Translations under genes and position numbers: made by a program
Source of the DNA: an uncultured Lachnospiraceae bacterium
GTDB taxonomy: Bacteria > Bacillota > Clostridia > Lachnospirales > Lachnospiraceae
Direction: 5' to 3'
Length of the DNA: 34,672 nt
Assembly: GCA_947627245.1 (NCBI GenBank)
Contig: CANQVH010000038.1
Span: 1 to 34,672, forward strand
Part shown: one piece after another, positions 7,501 to 13,830 of the stretch
Numbering within the stretch: position 1 is the stretch's first letter
Layout: the number at the start of each line of letters is the position of its first letter
The notes under the pieces: model-generated
What the model was told of the DNA's origin: nothing
What the model saw: the letters and a program-made list of their open reading frames with translations, nothing else
Database searches by the model: none

Positions 7501-7713
7501 ATGATCAGCTATCAACCGTTTTATGATACGTTATTCAAAAAGGGAATTACGGAATATCACCTGATCCATGTTGAGGGGATATCGGCACATACCCTGCATC
7601 GCATTAAACACGGGGAGTCGATCACAACGAAAACGCTGGATCGGCTGTGTTATATCCTTGACTGTGATGTAAGCGATATCATCTGTCATGACAAAAGTGT
7701 GCCGGAGGAATGA
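7501..7713 (+). CDS. Small XRE/Cro-type DNA-binding protein
   Basis: A 70-residue protein, ATG 7501, preceded by GGTGAGGA. The sequence ITEYHLIHVEGISAHTLHRI, then KHGESITTKTLDRLCYILDC, is a helix-turn-helix of the Cro/CI (YozG-like) type covering nearly the whole protein, so it is a single-domain regulator. The short space to the divergent gene at 7395 contains direct and inverted AT-rich repeats (TTGATACTAGTCAATA; GAGTATGATACTG) where it could bind. Its likely targets are its own promoter and the divergent small gene. A shared-type terminator follows at 7739-7776. Confidence 0.75.
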   Translation: MISYQPFYDTLFKKGITEYHLIHVEGISAHTLHRIKHGESITTKTLDRLCYILDCDVSDIICHDKSVPEE

Positions 7714-7738
7714 GACTCTGACGGTTTCCTCAATAATT

Positions 7739-7776
7739 AAGGGATATGCTGCCATTAAAAGCAGTGTATCCCTTTT
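7739..7776. terminator. Hairpin terminator between two convergent regulators
   Basis: AAGGGATATGCTGC (7739-7752) pairs with GCAGTGTATCCCTTTT (7761-7776). It ends the plus-strand small regulator and overlaps the last codons of the minus-strand XRE gene. It has the same stem core as the terminators at 935-968 and 3317-3355. Confidence 0.65.
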
Positions 7777-8591
7777 CTATAATCTAAAGCTATTCCGCTG
7801 GTAAACAATTGCAAACAGAGTGTTTTCAAGAGTTCGCGCGATTTCTCGTCCAGTCCGGTCTGTGCCAGATAATCCGCTACGATATTTGCCATATCTTCTG
7901 CAGTCACCGGGCGTTCCTGCCGGATCATCTCAGCCTGTCCATGCATCGCACTCATCATTTCCATGAGCTTGGAAGTATCTATATCCGCAGAACCACTGGC
8001 GTAAGCTTCACGCATATCCTTTAGGACACTCATCATAATGTCGCGCAGTTTGACCAGAGATGCCTCTGAGGAGGTAACTTTCTCGGCGCTCATACGGTTC
8101 ATGTCGTGCTTCGCCTCTCTGCGCGCTTCCGGCGTTTCTCTGGCATAGTCCCTCAGCACATCAATCCCATAGCCTATCAAGGCGTTCCTTGTCTGAAATG
8201 CCGGAGCATCGGTATCCTCAAAGTAAGCCTTTGCATAATCAAGAAAGCGCGGAAAATTCCTGCTTTCTATCATCAGGCTCAGGACTCTGCTGTCCACCCT
8301 GCCAGACAGTATCTGGTATAATGCCTGATTGCTGAGTCCCAACTGGCTCAGTTCCATGTTCTTCCGCATCCTCACATCGGTCAGTCCAAGCAGATAGTCC
8401 GCAGAAACGTTGAAAAATACTGCCAGTTTCGCCAGAACATCGTGTCCGACGGTTACCGTCTTTCCACTTTCAATCCGGCTGATCACTGATGCAGGAATGC
8501 CTGTCCGCTCGCTAAGTTCCGTCTGTGTCAGGTGCATGCTTGTCCGCAGATCGCCAATGCGGTCATTGATTGTTCCGCTTAATTCACTCAT
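7755..8591 (-). CDS. XRE-family transcriptional regulator, 278 residues
   Basis: The N-terminal 70 residues (INDRIGDLRTSMHLTQTELS, then ERTGIPASVISRIESGKT and ending SADYLLGLTD) are a standard Cro/CI helix-turn-helix. The remaining 200 residues are helical and of unknown fold, perhaps a sensor or oligomerization region. ATG 8591 is preceded by GGAAGGG. Divergent from the mobilization operon that begins at 8801, it is well placed to control both that operon and itself: its promoter's -35 overlaps the palindrome GCAAATTTGC. Long-tailed XRE proteins of this kind sit in the same place in many clostridial mobilizable elements, from general knowledge. Confidence 0.8.
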   Translation of the reverse strand: MSELSGTINDRIGDLRTSMHLTQTELSERTGIPASVISRIESGKTVTVGHDVLAKLAVFFNVSADYLLGLTDVRMRKNMELSQLGLSNQALYQILSGRVDSRVLSLMIESRNFPRFLDYAKAYFEDTDAPAFQTRNALIGYGIDVLRDYARETPEARREAKHDMNRMSAEKVTSSEASLVKLRDIMMSVLKDMREAYASGSADIDTSKLMEMMSAMHGQAEMIRQERPVTAEDMANIVADYLAQTGLDEKSRELLKTLCLQLFTSGIALDYRKGIHCF

Positions 8592-8623
8592 ATGTACTGT
8601 CCCTTCCTGTCTTTCTAAATCAC

Positions 8624-8652
8624 ATTATATAAATTCTTATGCAAATTTGCAA
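8624..8652 (-). promoter_or_regulatory. Promoter of the XRE gene with overlapping palindromic operator
   Basis: On the minus strand TTGCAA (8647-8652) and TATAAT (8624-8629) are 17 bases apart. The palindrome GCAAATTTGC at 8641-8650 overlaps the -35 box, an arrangement that suggests autorepression. Operator function is inferred. Confidence 0.6.
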
Positions 8653-8746
8653 AAAAATATGAAAAATTGTCTGCCTTCTTGCAGATATGTTGATTTTCGG
8701 GCTTTTTGGAAAACCAGTGCTATGCTCTCCTTACAGCGAAACGCTG

Positions 8747-8762
8747 ACACATGCGCATGTGT
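8747..8762. promoter_or_regulatory. Perfect 16-bp palindrome upstream of the mobilization operon
   Basis: ACACATGCGCATGTGT is fully symmetric and lies 38 bases before the TTG start of the first gene of the operon. It is a plausible binding site for the divergent XRE regulator or a relaxase accessory protein; there is no T-run, so it is not a terminator. Confidence 0.45.
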
Positions 8763-8800
8763 GTTGCCCGTTGTTTAGCATCGGAAAGGAGGCACATGAT

Positions 8801-8902
8801 TTGGATAAGGAAATGCTTATTGAAAAGTTAATCAAAAACTATCCGTTTGATTATACGGCATTGCTTGAGGCAGCAGAAAATCAGTCGGAAAGTATTATCT
8901 GA
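8801..8902 (+). CDS. Small leader protein of the mobilization operon (33 residues)
   Basis: A TTG start at 8801 has AGGAGG eight bases upstream, a near-ideal signal. The product is MDKEMLIEKLIKNYPFDYTA, then LLEAAENQSESII, an acidic helical peptide. Its stop codon overlaps the ATG of the CHC2 zinc-finger gene (TGATG at 8900-8904), so translation is coupled. No function is known. The strong RBS and coupling argue that it is a real gene. Confidence 0.55.
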   Translation: MDKEMLIEKLIKNYPFDYTALLEAAENQSESII

Positions 8903-9540
8903 TGTCCATTTTTAAGGAAGTAAAGGAGCAGTTAAAGTTGCGGGACGTCGCAGCGTACTACGGACTGCGTGTCAACAGAGCCGGCTTCGCCAACTGCCCG
9001 TTCCATAAGGAGCGGACGCCAAGCATGAAGCTGTATGACGATCATTTCTACTGCTTTGGCTGCCAGAGCAGCGGGGACGTCATCTCGTTGGTCGAAAAAC
9101 TCTTTGGACTGCAGCCGCTTGATGCAGCAAAGAAGCTCCAGCATGATTTCGGGCTTGCGGAGGTGCCCTATGATTACGAAAAAGAGTCGCAGGCACACCG
9201 TGAACGTCAGAAATCAATTCGGAAGGAATTGGAGTTCAAAAGATGGAAAGCTGCCACTTATCTGCTCCTCGCAGATTACTGCCACTTGCTTCGCAAATGG
9301 AAAGAGGAATATGCACCAAAGAATCATGAGGAGCCCTTTCACCCGCTGTTCGTAGAAAGTATGCAGGAATTGGATAAGATCGAACATTATTGTGATCTGT
9401 TCCTGTATGGCACGGACACGGATATAAAGGAGTTCCGGGAATACGAAGAAAGGCAGGTAAAAAGAATTGCAGACAGAATACATGGGTACAATCGGGCAGG
9501 GCTGGGAAGAACCGGTCACACTCTCGGAGACGAAAGATGA
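8902..9540 (+). CDS. CHC2-type zinc-finger protein (primase-like N-terminus)
   Basis: A 212-residue protein starting at ATG 8902. Residues 12-90 match the zinc-binding domain of DnaG primases: CPFH (C32, H35) and CFGC (C51, C54), with the context RTPSMKLYDDHFYCFGC and GDVISLVEKL. The TOPRIM catalytic domain of a primase is absent; the C-terminal 110 residues are helical and charged. Such stand-alone CHC2 proteins are common upstream of relaxase genes in clostridial mobilizable elements and may help replication or strand handling after transfer. It is part of the 8801-10951 plus-strand operon. Confidence 0.8.
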   Translation: MSIFKEVKEQLKLRDVAAYYGLRVNRAGFANCPFHKERTPSMKLYDDHFYCFGCQSSGDVISLVEKLFGLQPLDAAKKLQHDFGLAEVPYDYEKESQAHRERQKSIRKELEFKRWKAATYLLLADYCHLLRKWKEEYAPKNHEEPFHPLFVESMQELDKIEHYCDLFLYGTDTDIKEFREYEERQVKRIADRIHGYNRAGLGRTGHTLGDER

Positions 9541-9592
9541 TCTTCCGCTGTTCCCGGTTCAATGGTTTTAAAGGGATGCAAGGGAACGTTGC

Positions 9593-9689
9593 CCCACTAC
9601 TTTACGAATGTAAAGTATAGTGGGTTACACTTCACACAAGGGGAAGCGCTTAGTTTGCCGTATCCGGCATTTCGCTGACCGCTTGTGTG
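9593..9689 (+). other. Probable origin of transfer (oriT) region
   Basis: Just upstream of the relaxase gene are several inverted repeats: CCCACTACTTTAC / GTAAAGTATAGTGGG (9593-9624), an outer pair CACACAAG / CTTGTGTG (9633-9640 and 9682-9689), and an inner hairpin TGCCG-TATC-CGGCA (9656-9669). MobV relaxases act at such hairpins directly upstream of their own gene. The nick position cannot be assigned. Confidence 0.6.
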
Positions 9690-9711
9690 GAGTGGATGGG
9701 AGGAGATGCTT

Positions 9712-10758
9712 ATGGAAAAAATGGTATGCCATGTGGAGAAATACAAAAAGGGGAACGTAGTCTCCCGTGAGCTGCACAACGAACGGAAGAACAAAAATTA
9801 CAGCAATGAGGAGATTGACCTTTCGCGGACGCATCTTAACTTTGCCTTGATTCAGAGGGATACCCGGAGCTATTACCGCTCTGTGATGGATCTGGTCGAT
9901 AAACGTAACAATCCGACCGGAAAGGCAATGCGCAAGGACGCGGTTGTTCTCTGCGAAACTGTCATATCATCGAGCAATGATTTCTTTAAAGGGCTTTCTA
10001 TAGAGGAACAGAGACGCTTCTTCGAGGATGCGGCAAAATATCTGCAGGATTTCTTTGGGAAGGAAAACTGCATATACGCAACAGTCCATTTTGATGAACA
10101 TACACCGCACATGCACTTTGGGTTTGTGCCTTTGACAAAGGACAAACGGCTCTGCGCCAAAGAGGTCACTGCCCGTTCTGAACTGTTGCGCCTGCAGGAC
10201 GAACTGCCCAGGTTCCTGCAGGATAGGGGGTTCCAGATCGAACGCGGTGAGTCCGGCTCCACGGCTGTCCATAAAAGCGTCCGACAGTACAAGGCAGATA
10301 TGGAGAAGGAAAAGGCAACGCTTGAAGCCTCGATCCAGAAAGATAAAAAGGAGCTTTCACGGATCGCTTCCCAAAAGACTGAAATAAAATCCGTTGAGCA
10401 GATTCCGACAGGCAAGACAATGTTCAGCGGCAAAGTCACGGTTGACAGTGAAGATTACAGGAAAGTTGCCTCTCTCGCGAAGAAGCAGCTTGCCGCAGAG
10501 AACAGGGAAAAGAAGCTCTCCAGGGAGCTGTCCTCCGTCCAGAAAGAAAATGCAGTCTTGAAAACGGAAAACGAGGAAATGAGGGCGCAGCTCAGCAAAC
10601 GGCAGTCCATCACAAAACGTCTTTCTGCGGCTTCTATGGAGACGGAACTGCGTGAGCTACGTGCGTTCAGATGGCTGGCTGAAAAATTTCTTTCGGAGCA
10701 TGGTTTATTGGATTATTTCAGGAAAGCATTCATACATTCTAAAGAACGTGGGTTATGA
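9712..10758 (+). CDS. MobV-family relaxase (Pre/Mob type)
   Basis: A 348-residue protein. ATG 9712 is chosen because GGGAGGAG ends six bases upstream; the in-frame ATG at 9706 lies too close to it. The motif HFDEHTPHMHFGFVP (H126, D128, E129, H133, H135) is the metal-binding HxDExxPHxH site of MobV relaxases, which nick at oriT and lead single-stranded transfer. N-terminal SRTHLNFAL corresponds to motif I. Residues 210-320 form a long coiled coil. It has an oriT-like region right before it. The protein mobilizes the element with help from a conjugative element; no coupling protein or secretion genes are present here. Confidence 0.9.
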   Translation: MEKMVCHVEKYKKGNVVSRELHNERKNKNYSNEEIDLSRTHLNFALIQRDTRSYYRSVMDLVDKRNNPTGKAMRKDAVVLCETVISSSNDFFKGLSIEEQRRFFEDAAKYLQDFFGKENCIYATVHFDEHTPHMHFGFVPLTKDKRLCAKEVTARSELLRLQDELPRFLQDRGFQIERGESGSTAVHKSVRQYKADMEKEKATLEASIQKDKKELSRIASQKTEIKSVEQIPTGKTMFSGKVTVDSEDYRKVASLAKKQLAAENREKKLSRELSSVQKENAVLKTENEEMRAQLSKRQSITKRLSAASMETELRELRAFRWLAEKFLSEHGLLDYFRKAFIHSKERGL

Positions 10759-10816
10759 GAGGTGCGCTTTGGCAAAACCGGAATCAGAGTATTATGACAG
10801 TAGGGAGGAAAATGTT

Positions 10817-10951
10817 ATGGACTTACATTTTACAGAGATGCAGCGGATGGATATAAAGAAAGCGCTTAAAAGGGGAATATATAAAGAACTGCATGACAGA
10901 AATTATTTGTCAGATGCGCAACTAGATGAACTAATTAGCAAAAATATGTGA
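10817..10951 (+). CDS. SHOCT-like small protein
   Basis: 44 residues (MDLHFTEMQRMDIKKALKRG, then IYKELHDRNYLSDAQLDELI). ATG 10817 follows AGGGAGGAAAA; a competing ATG at 10812 gives only a very short frame. The C-terminal half fits the SHOCT pattern (short helical tail, here YKELHDRNYLSDAQLDEL) seen in many small proteins of mobile elements. In this family of elements a protein of this size often sits between relaxase and recombinase, and could be an accessory or directionality factor. That role is a guess. Confidence 0.6.
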   Translation: MDLHFTEMQRMDIKKALKRGIYKELHDRNYLSDAQLDELISKNM

Positions 10952-10959
10952 AATATCAC

Positions 10960-10988
10960 TTGCGCATCATAGCTTGTCAGATTATACT
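10960..10988 (+). promoter_or_regulatory. Promoter of the recombinase gene
   Basis: TTGCGC (10960-10965), a 17-base spacer and TATACT (10983-10988). The sequence TTGCGCATCA at the -35 is identical to ten bases of the right att arm (12688-12697, reverse strand), and a GGTGATGTGTCC box similar to one in both left ends lies over the expected start point. Recombinase autoregulation is a possible reading. Confidence 0.5.
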
Positions 10989-11025
10989 GTAAGTGGTGAT
11001 GTGTCCTGATAAGGAGGAGGACACT

Positions 11026-12645
11026 ATGAATACTAATAAACTAAGGGTTGCTGCGTATTGCAGAGTTTCTACAGACAAGGATGACCAGACAAATTCCCTG
11101 CTCAGCCAGCGTCGTTATTTCGCGGATTATATCAGCCACCATGAAGGCTGGGCGCTGAGCGACGTATACTATGATGAGGGCATCAGTGGGACGCAGACGA
11201 AAAAGCGCGCCGGCTTCAATGCGATGATCGACGAAGCCATGCACGGCGGCATAGACCTGATCCTGACCAAAGAGGTATGCCGTTTCGCGAGGAACACGGT
11301 CGACACGCTCTCATACACCCGAAAGCTGAAAGACAGGGGAATCGGCGTTGTATTTACCATTGACAACATAGATACCCGCGACGCGGACGGTGAGCTGCGT
11401 CTGACTATTATGGCAAGCATCGCGCAGGAAGAAAGCCGTAAGACCTCTGAACGTGTAAAATGGGGTCAGAAACGCCGCATGGAGCAGGGCGTTGTTTTTG
11501 GACGTGACATGCTTGGATATACCGTCCGAAACGGTATATTATCTGTCAATGAAGAAGAAGTACCGCTTATCCGCGCAATCTTCCACAAATACACAAACGA
11601 AGGTAAGGGCACCCATGTGATCGCAAGGGAACTGCTTGAGGAAGGGATGCGCCCTATGAGGGTGAAACATTGGTCAAACACGGTCATTCTGCGTATTCTG
11701 CGGAACGAAAAGTATGTCGGCGACTTGTGCCAGAAAAAGACGTATACGCCGAACTATCTGACACACGCAAAGAAATACAATCGAGGTAACGAGGAAATGG
11801 TTTATCTGAAAAACCACCATGAACCGATCATTGACAGGGAATTGTGGGACCGGACGCAGGCTGAGCTTCTCAGGCGCTCCCCTTCAGAGGAAATGAAATC
11901 CAAGCACAGTAACCGTTACTGGTGCAGCGGGAAGCTCTACTGCGGATTGTGCGGCTGCCGTTATATCAGCAGAACAAAAAAGCTGAAAAACGGGACTACC
12001 TACAAGGCTTGGCGCTGTTTTGCCGGAGCCAGAAACGGAGCGGCGAAGATCTCCCCGGACGGGGAACATATTGGCTGCGATAACGGCTCCGTCAACGAGA
12101 AAGCCCTGCTTACCTGCATGCATTATTGCATCTGCCAGCTTCAGACAAACCAGAAGGAACTGAAACGGGAAATCGTGCAGGAAATCAACGAGATCAAAGG
12201 CATACATGGGAAAAAGCCGGACACGAAGCGTATAAAGGAGAAAATAGAAGCGCTTGCTGCCAAGAAAAGGAAAGCGATTGACCTGATGCTGGATGGTCTG
12301 ATTACCAAATCAGACCTGCAGGAACAGACAGCATGGTATGACGAACAGCTCGCAGAGCTTAACGAGGCGCTGGATGCCGCCGGGAAACAGGATAAACTGA
12401 ATGCGGCTCAGATTCATGAATACGAACGCTATCTGAGCGCGCTGGACGAAATCATGACCTTTGATGAAAGTAACGTAAGCCTGTATCGGGAAATCCTTGA
12501 CAGAATGATCATTTTCCATGACAAGACTGTTGAAGTATGGCTGAAGTGTGTTCCTTTTGGCATGAAGCTAAGCATCGCTTCTCATGGGAAAAACGACGAT
12601 TACCACACAGATGTTCTCTCTATGGAGATCATTGAGAAAGCCTAA
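11026..12645 (+). CDS. Large serine recombinase (site-specific integrase of the element)
   Basis: A 539-residue protein; ATG 11026 follows AAGGAGGAGG. Order of domains: resolvase catalytic domain (about 6-155) with the nucleophile Ser15 in YCRVSTDKDDQ and the arginine-bearing segment LTKEVCRFARN; recombinase DNA-binding domain (about 165-280, RAIFHKYTNEGKGTHVIARE); zinc ribbon (about 300-355, YCGLCGC and later cysteines); coiled coil (about 380-470), which controls synapsis and direction. The length and layout match TnpX/SpoIVCA/phage integrases. It ends about 70 bases from the right att core and is the obvious enzyme for insertion into cotJC and, with a directionality factor, for excision. 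Confidence 0.93.
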   Translation: MNTNKLRVAAYCRVSTDKDDQTNSLLSQRRYFADYISHHEGWALSDVYYDEGISGTQTKKRAGFNAMIDEAMHGGIDLILTKEVCRFARNTVDTLSYTRKLKDRGIGVVFTIDNIDTRDADGELRLTIMASIAQEESRKTSERVKWGQKRRMEQGVVFGRDMLGYTVRNGILSVNEEEVPLIRAIFHKYTNEGKGTHVIARELLEEGMRPMRVKHWSNTVILRILRNEKYVGDLCQKKTYTPNYLTHAKKYNRGNEEMVYLKNHHEPIIDRELWDRTQAELLRRSPSEEMKSKHSNRYWCSGKLYCGLCGCRYISRTKKLKNGTTYKAWRCFAGARNGAAKISPDGEHIGCDNGSVNEKALLTCMHYCICQLQTNQKELKREIVQEINEIKGIHGKKPDTKRIKEKIEALAAKKRKAIDLMLDGLITKSDLQEQTAWYDEQLAELNEALDAAGKQDKLNAAQIHEYERYLSALDEIMTFDESNVSLYREILDRMIIFHDKTVEVWLKCVPFGMKLSIASHGKNDDYHTDVLSMEIIEKA

Positions 12646-12898
12646 AGCTCCGGAGGGTTTTCCCTTCCGGAGTACACTTAAAACCTGTGATGCGCAATTT
12701 CGGCACCGATACACCGATGTCAGTAAGCAAACCGGCAACCTGTCTGTCTTTCATCGAAAAGCGCTGGGACAGATAACGCATGGAAGCGGAAATCTCTCCG
12801 TCCGGCCCGCCGTACTGGCTGGCAATGAACTGCGCGAGCTTTGCGTTCGGCGTCGTGATGTTGATCGGATATTCAAGTCTTTTCTCATAATACCACAT
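12629..12898 (-). CDS. cotJC: Spore coat protein CotJC, 5' half (interrupted)
   Basis: ATG 12898 starts three bases after the cotJB stop. The first 62 residues (MWYYEKRLEYPINITTPNAK, LAQFIASQYGGPDGE, MRYLSQRFSM, ending GLLTDIG) are the canonical N-terminus of CotJC. The frame then crosses the att core into element DNA and ends after 27 foreign residues (VSVPKLRITG... to FRLSQ) at 12629. The truncated product would lack most metal ligands of the catalase-like fold. The rest of the gene is intact at 1035-1484. Without excision the cell would not make full CotJC. Confidence 0.88.
   Translation of the reverse strand: MWYYEKRLEYPINITTPNAKLAQFIASQYGGPDGEISASMRYLSQRFSMKDRQVAGLLTDIGVSVPKLRITGFKCTPEGKTLRSFRLSQ
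12689..12721. other. attR-type junction (element right end / cotJC 5' half)
   Basis: Core CCGATGTC at 12714-12721 is shared with the junction at 1477-1484. On its left, 12689-12709 is an arm (GATGCGCAATTTCGG...) that matches the inverted left-end arm at 1483-1503 in 18 of 21 positions. Joined through the core these arms give a symmetric attP of about 52 bp. On its right the sequence is cotJC coding. Confidence 0.7.
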
Positions 12899-12901
12899 AA
12901 C

Positions 12902-13423
12902 CTAGCAATTTCCTCCTTCCCACGGCCACGGCTGGTTTACCCACTGCCAGTATGTCTCGCAGTTCTCGTCGGCCTGCTTCAGCGTCAAAGGACCGTACAG
13001 CTTCGCGTACTCCTTCAGCGCCAGATTTCGTTTTTCATTGTGCTCACGGAAATACTGCAGCCCGCTCTGACAGTCCGGGTGCGTGTCAAGATAAAGCGCC
13101 GCTTCATAGGCCGCAAAGCTTACCTGATCGATATAAGCAAGCAGAGCCGCCCTGTCGCCGGTCGGCATCTCAGCGACGCGCGCGTATCCGGAATTACCTG
13201 CACATCCGCAGTCGTTCTGCGATGCGCGCTGTGCGTAATTGGCCGGTGCAGCCGTTCCCATATTGCCCGCGCAGCCGCAGTCATTCTGCATGGAACGCTG
13301 CGCATAATTATTCTGCGGAGTCTGCCCCGCGTTTCCAGTGCAGCCGCAGCCGCCCCGCATATTTACATTGCGCGGATTTGCGGACATATTCTGAGTCATA
13401 TACGGATTTCGATTGTTGCTCAT
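12902..13423 (-). CDS. cotJB: Spore coat protein CotJB with Cys/Asn-rich N-terminal repeats
   Basis: A 173-residue protein; ATG 13423 is chosen because GGAGGG precedes it and because it overlaps the cotJA stop (ATGA). The last 80 residues (LLAYIDQVSFAAYEAALYLD, then FREHNEKRNLALKEYAKLYG and QWVNQPWPWEGGNC) are the conserved CotJB domain. The first 90 residues are an unusual extension with repeats (NYAQR..QNDCGCAGN twice, GGCGCTGN once) that are rich in cysteine and could be cross-linked in the coat. CotJB is an inner-coat protein made in the mother cell and assembled with CotJA and CotJC. The following cotJC gene is broken. Confidence 0.9.
   Translation of the reverse strand: MSNNRNPYMTQNMSANPRNVNMRGGCGCTGNAGQTPQNNYAQRSMQNDCGCAGNMGTAAPANYAQRASQNDCGCAGNSGYARVAEMPTGDRAALLAYIDQVSFAAYEAALYLDTHPDCQSGLQYFREHNEKRNLALKEYAKLYGPLTLKQADENCETYWQWVNQPWPWEGGNC
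13193..13310 (-). repeat. In-frame repeat in cotJB
   Basis: Two near-identical coding units of about 16 residues (NYAQR-x-x-QNDCGCAGN), with a shorter related unit upstream (GGCGCTGN). They expand the N-terminal extension of CotJB. Confidence 0.7.
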
Positions 13424-13644
13424 CTGCAGTACCCTCCTTTCCCGCAGAACGGTTTGTGCAGACACGGGAATACCGTCCCCACCTGAAGGCCCGTGCACAC
13501 ATCATAGGTCGATTCCCATTGCTGATACGGCACATAGGCCATCGCAAGCGGCGCCTGAGCTTCCGTCAAATGATAATAGATTTCGCTGACGCGGCCGTTT
13601 TCGATATCCTTGCAGCCGCAGTCAAGACTTTGTACCTCTGACAT
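13420..13644 (-). CDS. cotJA: Spore coat-associated protein CotJA
   Basis: 74 residues; ATG 13644 follows AGGAAAGGAG. The C-terminal core LAMAYVPYQQWESTYDVCTG, then LQVGTVFPCLHKPFCGK, is the hallmark of CotJA. It is the first gene of cotJA-cotJB-cotJC, overlapping cotJB by four bases. CotJA is needed with CotJC for assembly of this complex in the spore coat. A sporulation sigma factor promoter is expected between 13645 and 13820, but I could not pick one with confidence. Confidence 0.88.
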   Translation of the reverse strand: MSEVQSLDCGCKDIENGRVSEIYYHLTEAQAPLAMAYVPYQQWESTYDVCTGLQVGTVFPCLHKPFCGKGGYCR

Positions 13645-13830
13645 AGGAACTCCTTTCCTGAATGATCGATGTTCAATATCAGAATATGTCAGAGAACCCT
13701 CAAATGATAGTTGTACCATTTATGTGCATATACGGGAAAATGCTTGCATTGTCCTTCATAAAAATATATAATATATACAAATTTTTGAACAAAAAACAAT
13801 CTGATTGTTTCATAGATGAGGGCTTATCAT

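Larger units (their letters stand above)
3847..12721. mobile_element. Mobilizable element (serine recombinase + MobV relaxase) inserted in cotJC
   Basis: The approximately 8.9-kb stretch between the att-like core at 3847-3854 and the core at 12714-12721 carries recombination and mobilization genes: large serine recombinase, SHOCT-like protein, MobV relaxase, oriT-like repeats, CHC2 zinc-finger protein and XRE regulators, plus a two-gene cargo cassette near the left end. The recombinase ends about 70 bases from the right core, as is usual in such elements. Its left boundary could instead be the core at 1477-1484, in which case the unit is 11.2 kb and includes the decayed cotJC copy. No conjugation (type IV secretion) genes are seen, so transfer would need a helper. 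Confidence 0.8.

Noticed and set aside
12584..13486. Long plus-strand frame of about 300 codons opposite cotJC and cotJB
   Set aside because: Antisense to clearly conserved coat genes, with arginine-rich shadow composition and no RBS.
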